Assembly: GCA_964036275.1 (NCBI GenBank)
Contig: OZ038440.1
Location: forward strand, 2,542,001-2,606,000
Length of the DNA: 64,000 nt
Direction: 5' to 3'
Origin: Litoditis marina
Lineage: Eukaryota > Nematoda > Chromadorea > Rhabditida > Rhabditidae
Shown here: positions 46,026 through 58,500 of the stretch, piece after piece
How positions within the stretch are numbered: position 1 is the first letter of the stretch
Layout of the letters: each line of letters opens with the position of its first letter
Translations under genes and position numbers: made by a program
The notes under the pieces: model-generated
What the model was told of the DNA's origin: nothing
What the model saw: the letters and a program-made list of their open reading frames with translations, nothing else
The model's database searches: none

Positions 46026-49000
46026 TTACTGTTTCGGTGTTTTTGCTGGAGTATCTTTGTTGTCCTTGTTGTTGACTGCGGGGACAGCGGTGTTGGTGGG
46101 GGTCGGAGGCTGTGTGGGCGCCATCTGAGGGTTAGTTCCACTGGGAGTGGCGACGGGCGTGACTGGCTCAACGGGGATATCCATGTTGAAGGGGTATGGT
46201 AGCTCGAGACCCTTGACGAAACCGGCCAAACGGGACTGAATTGACTGCGTAGGCGCGAGACTGCTCGCTTCACTGAACGAGTTGTGGCGGGAAACATTCG
46301 GCGAGTGAGTGAACGCCTGAAAAAAATGAATTTTAAGCCCAAACTCAATATTTTGTAATAGTTCACTATCTTGTTTTTACGAAAACGTCAAACCGTCTCC
46401 TGTTAAAACTTCGAAAACGGAGAGAAAAGGTTAGAGTTGACCCTCCTGAACTTAGAGTTTAGGTTAGAGTTTAACTTCTGGTTCAGTTTCCATTGTTCGT
46501 GACTTGTTCAATTTTGTGGTTAAGGAGCGTTTTTGTCATACAATTGAACGAAAAACAAGAAGTGAGCTTTGTTTCACCTCAGTGGGGTTATATCACAAGG
46601 TCGTATCTGTCGTACCTCTTCTAGTCAAAATATTGTTTTGTGGGTTCAAACTACAACGTCGAATAGAACACAAATTCTTCTCAATGTATGACTATATCGT
46701 TGTATTCAAACTAAATTAGAACTATGTCAAAAGTAAACATACAGCTCACAACATACCGAAACAAACGTATATTCGTTACTTTCTATCTCGGAGAGCTATC
46801 GAAGAATGCGATATTCAATACGTGGTACGCTGCTTAACATCGCTGCATTAACGAGTGCGCATTAGCATATCACTCACGCGCACGTGCCATGCAATCTCGC
46901 CTACTCGTGGCAGGAAGCAACACTTCGCATTATTGCAACCGTCTGGGGAGGTTGAGTCGTTCCAGAGCACAAACCGTAGCTATACAAGAAATAATCCGTA
47001 ACCTAACCAAAACCATGTGGCATTACTAGTTCTTTCTCTCCTCTGCATTCAGTTTCGCACCCTCTTCCTTATATCCTATATTATCTGTATGACTATGTAA
47101 TGCGATATAAATGGCTGACCTATCCACATTGTCATTTTCTATGGACTCAATCATATTCACTATACATTCATTATCTGGGAGATCCTTCTATCGGATCGAG
47201 ATATTGGTAAACGTTGGTAAAAATATAGAGAATCATTGGCATTAGAGAAACCGCGTGGCAATGAGCATAAAGGGGGAATAGGAACTACCCCCAGTTCCGA
47301 ACACTTTCTAATAAAACTAGAAACTACAAATTTGTACGTAGTACCAATAGTCCTAATTATACCATCATTTTATACTGATAATTTAAAAGATATCAAACGA
47401 GAAGTGAATACAATTTAAATTACTTACCGAGTTCGCAGTGTCGTCTGTCTTGAGATTGGGGTTTCCGACGACGCCATAGTCCATGTCTCCGGGAAGAAGG
47501 GCACGGCTTCTGCCGGGCAACGGGGTACCCGCGGAAGATACGACGCCGGGATCGGCTGAACGTATTAGTCATTTCAAGATATTAGTATTAATATAGTCTT
47601 ATTATTAATTAATTATTGTTTATATTAATTAGTATTTCATAGTTTCAACTCTTTCTAGCGATATTGATATTTGGACATACTGAGACTCCTCCGGTACAAA
47701 TATTTCAGTTATTTTAAATTGTATGATATGTTGTTATCGGAAGGGCTCGGAAAGGAAATCATACCGGAACCATACCAATATCGGCTGGAAGAATATCAAA
47801 CTCATGAGAAGAAAACCTACGATATTTAATTCGCGTGTTATTTCATCTAACTGAAAACCTGAAAATGATTCCTACTAAACCAGTTAAAGTAGGACGATAA
47901 TGTGGCCAATCCCGTGACAACGGTCCTTCAAACTGCAATTGAAAAATGTATTGCAGTTTAAAGGACTGAACCGTTGCGATTGGACCACGTAATCGTCCTT
48001 CTTTAATTAGTAATGTCCGTCAATGACCCATAGGAAGTGACCAAATCAGGAACGCTCTTCTCTGAATCACTGCAACTTTTGACACTTCTATCTCTAACTT
48101 AGATTTGTCTGATTTTCTTTGTACGCGAAATTATCATGACATAATCAGCAATCACAGTTCAATGTCTCGGCGTATCGCGAGAAATCTGTATTTCCCTCAC
48201 CAACTCTCGGTCTGAACTCCTCCAGTAGATCTTGAATGATGCACCACGATTCGTCCACGGTCGCCTTGGTCGTTCGCTCGTAGTTGATGGAGATTCTGAT
48301 CAAATTGTTGTTCCCAATCTGAAAAGTAATAAGGGTGAACATATATTTTCCATTGTTTCTACGTAAACTTCAACAGTATTCCATAAATTTCCTGAAATGT
48401 GTTTTGTAATGAAACCATTGACTCTTTCAAAAGTACATACTGTAGTCAGGATATATTATCGTTCTAGTTGTTCTTATTAGTTATTTTCTTCACTTTTAAT
48501 ACATTTTGTCGTGTGTTAATTGTCTAATTCACCAAAAGAAACAGGAATAACTAACCATAGTGTGGGTCAGGAAGATCTGGTGCGTAGCGTTCAGGAATTG
48601 ACAGAATTTCTGGGTAGCTGAATTAATCTCGGCCTCCGACATTCCGGGTTCCTAAATGTTTCCGATCAAAGCGAATAATTGAAATACTGATTGAACTTGA
48701 AACGTTCTAATAATCTCCGTCACTTTGCACAACTCTCTTCTCTACCGACCTACTTACACACACAGAGAAACTGAGAGAATTACGAAATAGTAAACACAAG
48801 AGTGGATCGTCCCCATATGTAGAAAGGACCCCATATGTGCAAAGGTCCAACTAAAAAAATCCGTTTTGACAAACTTACGTGATACTGGAAGCAGAAGCAA
48901 CCGAAATGTCTCTTGGCGAAAATGCGGAAGTTGGGATGAGCGGCGACGAGACTCTCGAAGTAGGCCGCCATATCGATTGCCTGAAAATGGAGTGAATGAC

Positions 49001-52000
49001 TTTTCGTACGTTCGTACGTTCGTACGTACCTTAAAAATAAGGTTAGTACATTAGTACAAGGACTAGTAATTCAGATAGTAATTCAGATGGAATCTTGGCG
49101 ACTTCCTTCACCCAACACTCTTCAATTGTCACTTCCAAAATCAAAGCTTGAAACTCACATTATTGATGTAGTTCTGCATGCCATGGATACCGTAAATTCG
49201 GAAAACCACCCAGGTTTTCAGAGCCATGAACCGACGACTCAGTTGAACTGTCCAATCACGGAGATCACTAGCATTCTCTGGAACAATCGACTTTAAAAAC
49301 TGACTTTTCTACCTACTGCCTCATTTAGGAGTTAGAACTTTCAAAACGTTAAATCTATGACCATATCAGTAATAAAATCAGTCAGACTTGCGTGACCTCA
49401 ACCATACGCTCATCTCATATCGCTCCTAAAGCACTTTCGTGATATATCCTGCGAGGCGAGAGGCGAAAAACGTGTGCTCAACTCACGTAATCTTAGCTTG
49501 CAAAGGTACGTTTTATCTGCCATTCAACGAGTCAAGGTTAGTCTCAGGTTTGAGATAATACATGGAGCAGATTTTCTATAAATTTAGCCTCCCATTCACA
49601 ACTTGGCCAATAACTAACATGAAAACGTACTATGAATCGGCTTGAGGTAAACGGGTGTGATGGCGAATGCATTCTTGTAGATTCTTTGGTCTCTGGTCCA
49701 GAAAATACAGCAACCAGTCGTGTGTTGCAGCATCTTATGCGGGTTGATTGCAATTGAGTTCACGTGCTCCAGACCAGCGCTGTAGGAAAGAGATATGTCA
49801 ACAGATCACTGTACTTTCCATGCGCAATAATGAAAAATAAGTTGTTCCGTCAGAACTAGTGTTTTACTCTCCTTTCATGTAACAGAAATTTAAAAAACTT
49901 TGAAAATCAGGAGACAACAGTGTTTAAGGTTTCTGAATTTGTTCAAATAGAGTATGACATGATTGTTGTTTCGCGAAGGTCAGTAGACAGGTTGCGTTTG
50001 TGTAGTAGGGATCAGAAGTGCAACCGAACAGTACATACCAGTTGGTTCTGTTCTTCGGATCGATCCAGCAACATCCAGCGTATGCAGCATCTATGTGAAT
50101 CCACATGTTATGCCTGTAAAGCCAATTTTAGAACATATTCCGAACTTTCAACGTCAACTCTTAACTCTACTCTATATTCTACTTTACTCTGAGGTTATTT
50201 CAAATAATCAAAAAAAAACCTCCACATCGTGCTCTCACTCGAGTAGATGTAGGCGTGGCGTGAGTAGATGTACAATTTGGCCCATCGCGTACTTGAATGA
50301 AATTGCCAGTTGCATAAATTCACGTTATACCTGTTGCGGCCGAAATGTTCGAGTCAGGAACAATGTCCTATAGTCAAAATCACGTCATTTTTGGACAGTT
50401 TTACTGTCGTGTCAGTAAAAACCGTGACATATTACCAGTTGAACTTTACACTTTCTTCAGGTCTGTTAAACATAAAACTTGAAACGAACTTCTCCGCGAT
50501 GGGCCAAATTGACTCGAGATGATCCGAACTGGCGTTCGAGGTAGTTCCAAGGGTGAGATGAATATGGGTAGGAATCAGTCCTCGAGCCAAGTCCTGAAAG
50601 ATACATTATATACCGAAATTGTTTTAATTTTCACAACAAATTACATGGGAACATTGACTTTTTACCCCCCCCCCCCACCTTTCTGAATTTGTATTGCGTT
50701 TGGGGAATTGTAGTTTGACCCCCACCGGGCGGTGATAATTCAATTTATCACATGTAATACAAAAGTTTGAGGGTGGGGGGGGGGGGGGTAAAAAGTAAAC
50801 ATTTCCGGTATTGAAGTTCAGCCCCCCACTCGTTGAAGTTTGACCCCCCACCATTGAAATTCTACCCCCGCCGACCCAGAAAATAGTAAATGTCGAAGTT
50901 GATTTTTGACCCCCCCCCTCCCAGATTCTCAGGTTTTAGCTTGGGTGGGGGGTTGAAGTGCTACGGGGGACCCCACTAAAGTGGGGGAGATACTTCAATA
51001 TTCCCAATTACATTAAATATGAAATACGTCACATGTACAGACTTTCCCACATCTAAAACTTCCCATGTTACGTTCAATTATAAAACTTTAAAAAGTCAGC
51101 TCAAAATCGAGATGAACTCCGTTATTATTATTGTTTTTCATTCTTCATAGGTTATTGAAGAAATCTGTTCACTCACCTTTTCAATTTCCTTCTCAATGTC
51201 GCTACCAACCAGACCCCAGTCGTTTTCTTTAGAAGCTTGAATCGGTCTACATTGAACCATTGCCAGTTTGCAAGCTTTTTCGATAGACGAATGCGACTGG
51301 AAATGAAAATCAATGATTGAGAAAGTAATGGATCATTCCTAAGGTCTCTAAACACTACTTAACGTTTACCCACTGTACTTTAACTCTAGCTAACTCCTAA
51401 CTGACTTTTAACTTTTAACTTTTTGAAGCGTGCGTGTGCGCGATCAGATTTTGATACTCTCCAAGTATAGTGAACGACAGTATATTTTCAGTCCGTATGT
51501 TTTGACAATAATCAAATTTTTTCGTTTCCGCATGAGAGTTTCATCTTCTGAAAATTAAAAGTTTAAGAATACAACTCACTTCTTTGCTGGTGTATGCAAC
51601 TAGTTTCTTGCCAATGTCGTGCATCGTGACCATATCGTATGTAATTCCAGTTCTCATACTCTCCTTGCTCAACGCTTTTTCAGCAACCTGTACGTAAATT
51701 GATCAATTATGCGCAATTAACCCATCACAGCATAAAAACCTCAAAAACAAAACTTTCTCGGGTGTTTTAACGGCGCCCTTCACGTAAACTTCATACTCTT
51801 GAAAAGCTTCTGAATACATTAACCGACTAAAAGATGATCAGAACGATTACCGAAATTTCTTGCCATTGGTCAGCTACGAAAACGAGAGAGCATACAGGTC
51901 AATGAGACGGCAGACAAATAAAACACTCATCTGTCTGACCAGCACAGTCTCTCGTCGCTCGCTACAAAAACCAGTGGCCGTTTTACTGAGAATTGAGTGC

Positions 52001-53912
52001 ATAGCGAGCGGTGGTTGATTATTCATGAACTTATAAGAGTGTGTAGATCAAACATGCACATACATACTACATGTTTGAAGGGGGGTAGAAAGGGATAAGG
52101 CTGTCTAGATGTTCCAGCATACGTACTTTGATCGAACTACAACTATCTACTAGAAAACTACGGATCAAACTTCAACTCAGATCAAACTACAATCAGATAA
52201 AGCTACGTTTCAGTCACCCAACCTGACTGATTTTCCATTGACGTGAAGCGAGGACGGCACAGTGACAGGCGTCAGAAGCCGTTTCGAACATACACCCTCC
52301 GCCGACACTGGTCTCTGCATCTCCCTGAAAAGGGGCGAATTTATTCCAACTACAAACTACAACTTAACTCATTATCTAGTCTAATTACGATAACTCCTTT
52401 AGCCATTTAAGGTTGATTTTTTATTAGTTTCCAAGTCATTTCAAGGTTCATGGTAACGTTTTTCAGTTTGAAGTATAACTGAGCGGCTAATGCAGTTGTG
52501 AACCAAAACAAAACATTGGTCCTAATTTTTGCTGAGCGAAATATACCTCTTTAATTTGGTTTTTTTTTTCAGTTGTGAAGATCAATTTACCGGGTAAAAT
52601 ATATAAATTGAAAATAGATCATTGCAAGATGGATTACCTGGAAGAGGAAAGACTCCGGAATACCGAGGGCTCTTCCGATCCAGTTTACCATTCCTTGTTC
52701 CATCTCCGTCAGGGCGGGGCAGGAATCCTGAAATGACGAATCCAAACTACAAACTACTACAAAGAAGACTTTCAACTAGCTAGACTCAATCACCTTAAAA
52801 AGTATACTAACCAATTTTCGATTCTTTAACTAGAACTTATTTACTTCACGTCATGAGAATATGGAAAGTGGAAAGTGAAGCTGTTTGTTCATTCCTTTTA
52901 ATAACAATCAAACATTCTCACACTAAATTCCTGAAACCCACGTAGCAGTTTCTTCCATTTCCACAAGTACAACAAATTACTTTTCCCAGTTTTTCATTCC
53001 CATAGTGCAGATTATTACCCTAACACTAACTACAAAATAATATTTTACTTGATTAGTGTTAGGGTAATAAACTTACCCAGCTGAATCCATCCACTCCTAG
53101 GCCAGAAATGATGAGATCTGCCAACATGCAGGCATAGTTCCTTCCAGATGGGTAGTATGCATAGAATCTTGGGTGCTGCCAGTGAGTCATCTGAAAATTA
53201 AGATTTAAGATTAAAAAATGAGAATGAGTGGAAAAAATCTCAGAATGTGAACTTTCAAGTTGCCGTTAGTTATAAGCAAGGGTCTGAGCAAAACTATCAT
53301 ATACGATGGTGAGCATTTAGATCGAACAAAATTCAAACTTGCTGAAAGAAAACTACAATCTATACCTGCGTATCTAAATACTTATCTATATCTTAAGTTC
53401 AAACGTCATATTCTGAAATAGATGGAAAACTTACTCCGTTCATGACACTAGTTCTGAGTTCAGTGAAAACCAGGTTGAAATCTTCCGGCTCGTTCGGCGC
53501 AGTTTTGGGCAGTTGTTTGAAGAGGAAACCAGGCTTCTCATCTGAAAGTGAACATATTAGGAAATAGTATAATACTAGTATGTATCTGATACCTATATCT
53601 GAATGTTCCTTCTCACTAGTACAATTTTTTTTGTTTTCATTTTACAGAGCTTGTTTTGTGCGTACATTTGAAAACTATATCACTGCTGCTCCCCGCACAT
53701 GCAAATCTTGAATATGACAACAAAATAGTCGAAAGAATAGTACTATCCGCACCACTTTTCTTAGGATGAAAAGCGAAACCAAGACTTTCCAGTCCAAACT
53801 TACTCGGGGTCACTTTATATACTGTGGGGTCATCATAGTATTCGACCAGCATTCGCGAGACCTTGTTCACATAATACTTGAACTCGGTGGAATTGATCGG
53901 CTCTTGTAGAAT
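46026..53912 (-). CDS. Gene D: group II PLP-dependent amino-acid decarboxylase (AADC/HDC/TDC family)
   Basis: There are 16 exons: 53912-53804, 53541-53435, 53190-53077, 52727-52638, 52324-52223, 51687-51580, 51296-51177, 50593-50490, 50113-50039, 49779-49631, 49277-49159, 48980-48879, 48651-48556, 48318-48201, 47555-47428 and 46316-46026. They total 1932 nt in one frame (643 aa, N-terminus missing). The enzyme would remove CO2 from an aromatic amino acid or histidine to give a biogenic amine. Key residues are all present: His stacking on PLP in SHSSIEK, Asp and Ala in HIDAAYAG, Schiff-base Lys in NPHKM, and the catalytic Tyr in VYLK. The position equal to Gly354 of human DDC is Ser (QLSRRF), as in histidine decarboxylase. 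After the fold comes a Pro/Thr/Ser-rich tail of roughly 130 residues. The first exon is not found; an in-frame ATG upstream (53963) would read through a good acceptor. By family it is one of the worm tdc/hdl/bas-type enzymes; I cannot say which. Confidence 0.85.
47884..48006. mobile_element. 120-bp palindromic element (copy 2)
   Basis: Ends TTAAAGTAGGACGATAA and TAATCGTCCTTCTTTAA, centre ACTGCAATTGAAAAATGTATTGCAGT. It lies in a gene D intron. Confidence 0.8.
50646..51006. mobile_element. 361-bp poly-C/poly-G element with inverted termini (copy 1)
   Basis: Termini TGGGAACATTGA and TCAATATTCCCA are inverted repeats. The interior alternates short conserved words (CTGAATTTGTATTGC, AATGTTTACTTTTTA, GTCGGCGGGGG) with runs of 6-14 C or G. 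It lies in a gene D intron, opposite in orientation to the copies at 58399 and 59935. Confidence 0.8.
53018..53070. repeat. short hairpin next to a gene D exon
   Basis: CCCTAACACTAA and TTAGTGTTAGGG pair around about 25 bases, only a few bases from the donor of exon 53190-53077. Confidence 0.7.
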
Positions 53913-53960
53913 CTGCAAGGTGGAAAAAAAATTAGAACTTTTAGAATAGAGTAGTAGGTT

Positions 53961-54114
53961 CAATGTTTCAAAAAACTTCTAAACGGTTTCTATCGAAGTT
54001 ATGAATGAATTGAACTATAAAGTCCTCTAGTTACAAGGGCTTTTAGGGTGAAAGAATCCTGAGAAGATGAACGAAACCACACTGATACTAAACAAAAACA
54101 GGGTTTATTGTACG
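53961..54114. repeat. long inverted repeat, left arm
   Basis: About 155 bp that recurs in reverse complement at 63849-64000 with roughly nine differences. Shared words include AACGGTTTCTATCGAA, CTATAAAGTCCTCTAGTTAC and AACAAAAACAGGGTTTATTG. It joins directly onto the TTGTACAA poly-G element. Confidence 0.85.
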
Positions 54115-54355
54115 ATCGTCCCCCCCCCCCCTTGAGCCGAAATAGGTTGGAATCCGACCCGTAGTACAATCACCCCCCACCCCATAGGGGGGGGGGGGGG
54201 GGGGGGGGGGGGTGATTGTACAACGTCCTTCTGTACTGCAGGTTTCGATTGAGTGGGGGGCGATTGTTAAACAGGTCCGGGGTTGTACTATTACCCCCCA
54301 TTTTGTATTGAGTGGGGGGTGATTGTTAAACGGGCAATTGTACAATTTTCCCCCA
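54105..54355. mobile_element. poly-G element with TTGTACAA termini (copy 1)
   Basis: Second poly-C/poly-G family. On the plus strand it begins TTATTGTACGATCG plus a C run and ends GGCAATTGTACAATTTTCCC. It contains a G run of more than 20. It matches 55076-55434 in reverse. Confidence 0.75.
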
Positions 54356-54753
54356 AAACACTGTTTTTAATACTGTACCGATAAATATCGACCAATATAG
54401 ATCGAAACCACTCACACGTTCCTTCGATCGCTTCGACGGAGGGGGTGGGGAGCACTCAACTGTTTCACGGCTCTATAACCAAAATAATTTAAAATGGGTA
54501 TGAACGATTGAGGACTTTCCTAAACAGTCAATTCAAAATGTTAATGCTGAACCGGAGGTCCGGAATAGTAAGGCAAGTCGGCTACTTCTGTTGCCTGTGT
54601 TTTGTGTTTTCGAACCTGATTCATAAAATCAAACCGTTAACGTTCGATATTCAGCACAGTTCACTCAGAAACTATCAACATTATGTTGGCATTCAGTCCC
54701 TAGCAACTGCTCAAAGCGTGAAAGACACCATAATTTCTTACAAGATCAAGTAA

Positions 54754-54911
54754 TTTAAAGCAGGACGATTGGGTGAACCAATCTTGTGTCAACGGTCCTT
54801 TAAACTGCAATTGAAAAATGTATTGCAGTTATACCTTTAATTACCGAATTACGGAATTTTACCTTTAAAGGACTGAGGCGTTGGGATTGGACCACCTAAT
54901 CGTTTTTCTTT
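54754..54911. mobile_element. palindromic element with internal insertion (copy 3)
   Basis: Same ends and centre as the 120-bp copies, but with about 35 extra bases (ATACCTTTAATTACCGAATT and following) in the right arm. Confidence 0.75.
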
Positions 54912-55075
54912 GATAGTTATATAGAGTGTTAACGTACCCGATCAGGTCGTTTCATTGCCACACTTTCCGTAGATTCGAATCCAGACAGGTCAATTGGCGG
55001 TGATGTGTCAACTTAAAAGTTTTCAAAATCTTTGTCGTTACCGTAGTCACAACACAAAACTTTATACAAAACGAA

Positions 55076-55434
55076 GGGAAAATTGTACAATTGCCCCCCC
55101 CCCCCCCTCACCTTAAGTCCCCCCCCCCCCCGTAGTACTATCACCCCCCTCCCAATACGATTCCCTATAGAGAGGGGGGTGATTGTGAATGGGGGGTGAT
55201 TGTAAATGGGGGGTAATTGTACAATGTCGACGTTTAACAATCACCCCCCACAATACAAAATGGGGGGTAATAGTACAACCCCGGGCCTGTTTGACAATCG
55301 CCCCCCACTCAATCCAAACCTGCTGTAAAGAAGGACGTTGTACAATCACCCCCTCGGGGTGGGGGGTGATTGTACTACGGGTCGGATTTCAACCTATTTC
55401 GGCTCAAGGGGGGGGGACGATTGTACAATAAACC
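55076..55434. mobile_element. poly-G element with TTGTACAA termini (copy 2)
   Basis: Starts GGGAAAATTGTACAATTG, ends ACGATTGTACAATAAACC, and repeats GGGGGGTGATTGT-like words inside. Longer than copy 1, with an extra internal hairpin around the TATAGAGAGGGG region. Confidence 0.75.
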
Positions 55435-55503
55435 GGAAGCGAAGCGCTATCACTTACGATAGCCGAAACCCTAACAAATAGAAAAGTTTAGTACAGTAAT
55501 TTC

Positions 55504-58500
55504 TCAAAGGTAACAGAGACTCCAAAAACAATTCTCACCCTTTTTATCATCCTTTGAGCTTTTCTGCGAGTTCGTTTCCTGTTTCGTAGATTTCTTATCA
55601 GTGTCTGGGCTCCGTTTTCCATCTTTGCTCGATTTCTCAGTTTTATCCGATTTTTTCGATGAAGACTTGGAGGACGGTTTCTTAGCGGAAGTCTTCTTAG
55701 ATTTTCCCGAAGTTTCCGACACCACACGGAGCGTTGTCGAATGGCTTGATTCGGTAGATTTCTTGCTTTTTTGCGACTGGTCCTGGCTCGGTTTCTTAGC
55801 AGTCATCTGGCTCTTTCTGTAAAATTTACCCGTTCAGAATTATCCACATCAAATATTCGCAAGATAGATACATTTCATAGATCTGTCTTTTGGGAAACGC
55901 GTACAAAACAACATTTATCATCATTAATCCACACTAGATGTTGAAATTCCCATTTAGACTTTTAAAGATTGAACAAATCTGAAAGAAGTTTTTCATGCTT
56001 ATTACCACAAATTACGCAGATACTCAAAACTGCTCACTGTACAAAGTTGCTCACTGTACAAAGTTACGGTATGTTGAAACGGAGTAAACTTCGAAAAGAC
56101 TGTTAAAACACAAAAATACTACGGTACACATTGGCGACAAAACTGAAACCATGCCTGAAGGGTATCCGAAAAGCTCTCAACAATGATTCAAAAGCATTGT
56201 AAAGGTTTGTAAAGGTTGTCTTTTAGGTTGTATATTTTTCTAGATTTCTCTGAACTAGGCCAACAAATAACCAACTTACTTCAATTTCATCAGCAGTAGA
56301 GCAATGACCAGCACCAGTGCCAAAATAAGAATCACGAGAGCAACAGCCAACCAAATGGGCAAGAATATCAGTCCCGACGTCTTTTCCTTGGCAGCATCCT
56401 GAAAAAGTATAGTGCTCACATTTCACAACTGGACTTGTTGACAGCGTGCCAGAAACTTTGGAAGTCTGTTATTCAGAGAAAACATATATATTACAGAAAG
56501 TTTCCCTGAACACGAACTACAACCAAGGGGAAGAACAGTTCACATACATTTATATTGCTTTGAAGTATTTCAATGTGTACAAAAACTGCCTTGAAATTTC
56601 AATGGCAAGCTGCCCAAGTACAGTTGGGAACTGTGCAAACTATAGCATATGGCGTGTTCAATTTATAAAACATCCGCTCATGTGAACCATGTCATGTCAT
56701 GGCACGAAAAAAGTTGGGAAGGCGCGGACGATAACCACTATACTAACTGGGCTTATAGCAACCCTGTGGACGAATCGTACATACGTGTTCTTGCACAGCA
56801 CAAAGTGACATGTACAGTAAACCCCCGCCTTTCTTTAAGCGACTACTATATTGCACACACATTTTTCTAAGTCAACCATTGAGAAAGAGTGAAAAACACA
56901 CCAGTTGAAGATTTGCCGACTTGAGGCTCACGAAACTGTTTGCCTGAAAGTTAAAACTAAATAATATATAAGATGAATCTCTGCTCATTCCTGTCTGTGA
57001 TTTGCGCTCCTACTATACAAGTTCGGCGTTCTGAAAGTGACACCGCTTTCGCACCAATCAGAATTATGGAGGTAAAAGATACGAATTGTTCGCAAGTGGT
57101 AAATACTCCCATAGTTGCTAACGTAAAACACGACAATCAATGAAAATTGTGATATTACTAAGTTCCAGGTTACTTACTTAGTTACTTAGTGAATAAAATA
57201 ATTACCGGATGTGCAGTACGATTGACTTCAGCTGCGAAAGTATTCCATCCTTGTTCAATGTCTGCCTGAGATGGATGAACGATTCTTGAACATTATTGCG
57301 TGATTTTCGGTAAAAATTGACATGGAGAGGATCGTGAAACAAATTCTCCCCAAATCCCAATTGTAATCGTGTTCTACTGTGTTTGTAGTATATCGTATCT
57401 AGCATAAACAACTGAACTTCTGCGCACACGAAAATCAAACTACAATTCCAACTGAGCCCCATACTATGCTAGATCATGCACTTATAAAACTTTCCAATAA
57501 ACTTTGCTACTGGTTCAATTTCAATAACTATACAATCCTACCGTAGTATCATTCGGTTCAGAGGACACCACTTGCACGAAAACTTCATTGGGTTTCGGGA
57601 ATGATTCGTCGGCGAGTTGGCATTGGTTCGTTTTATCTCTGGAAAAAGGACTTGTTGAATGATGAAAGGTTTCAGTAACTCGTGTTTCCAAGAGAGGTAG
57701 AATTATTTATTGAGACACAATGCCTACTCTGAAACAAGGTATGAAGGTGAAGGTTGTGAGGCTATGTATAGTCCATTTCGTTCACACTAGAACTCCTACA
57801 GTATGAGGTCACATATTGAAATTAATCTGAGAAAATGGACTGATAGCAAAATCAATAGGCACTACTAAAAACAGACGTAACAATCTCAAGGCTGTTCAAA
57901 AACGTTATAGTGTGAAAACCCAAGTAAAAACAACCTTCAATAATTAGGCTGATACTAAAAAACTCCTGGAAACTGTAGCGAAACTTACAAAGTAAGAACG
58001 ACAGAAGTGTTTAGTTTATCGACAGCTTGTTTCAGTTCCTGACAGTGGTTTGCCAGTGTCTTTGGCACAAAATCCACGTAGTAGACGTCGAAGTTCTCAG
58101 CAAGTTTGGCAACACCCTGCAACATTCAGATGACTGTCTCACAAGCAAACACCCTATACTGTTGCAACTCATGAAATAGTCTCATGAGAAGCAAATTCGG
58201 TACAATTATCGTGAGAATAAGTATTGCTGCCGCGTTCATTATATTGTGCTCAATGTTTTTTATCTCACTTTTCGGAAGCGGATTGTGAACGTTGTTACGA
58301 AAATGTCACAACTCAATGTTAGCTGCTTAGGTGAATTTTTCTTGAATGGTGAATGCTGTTCAGGATGATCCAAAACTGACTAAATGGTTATATTAACAGG
58401 GACAATTGAAGTATCGCTCCCCACTTTAGTTGCCCCCCCCCCCCCGTAGCACTTCAACCCTCCCACCCGAGCTAAAACCTGAAAATCTAGGAGCGAGGGG

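Noticed and set aside
50270..50520. Inverted words CAATTTGGCCCATCGCG around the gene D exon 50593-50490 as a sign of a broken exon
   Set aside because: The exon still splices in phase to the next one (AAG codon split across the intron), so the nearby inverted copy is only an intronic duplicate of exon sequence.
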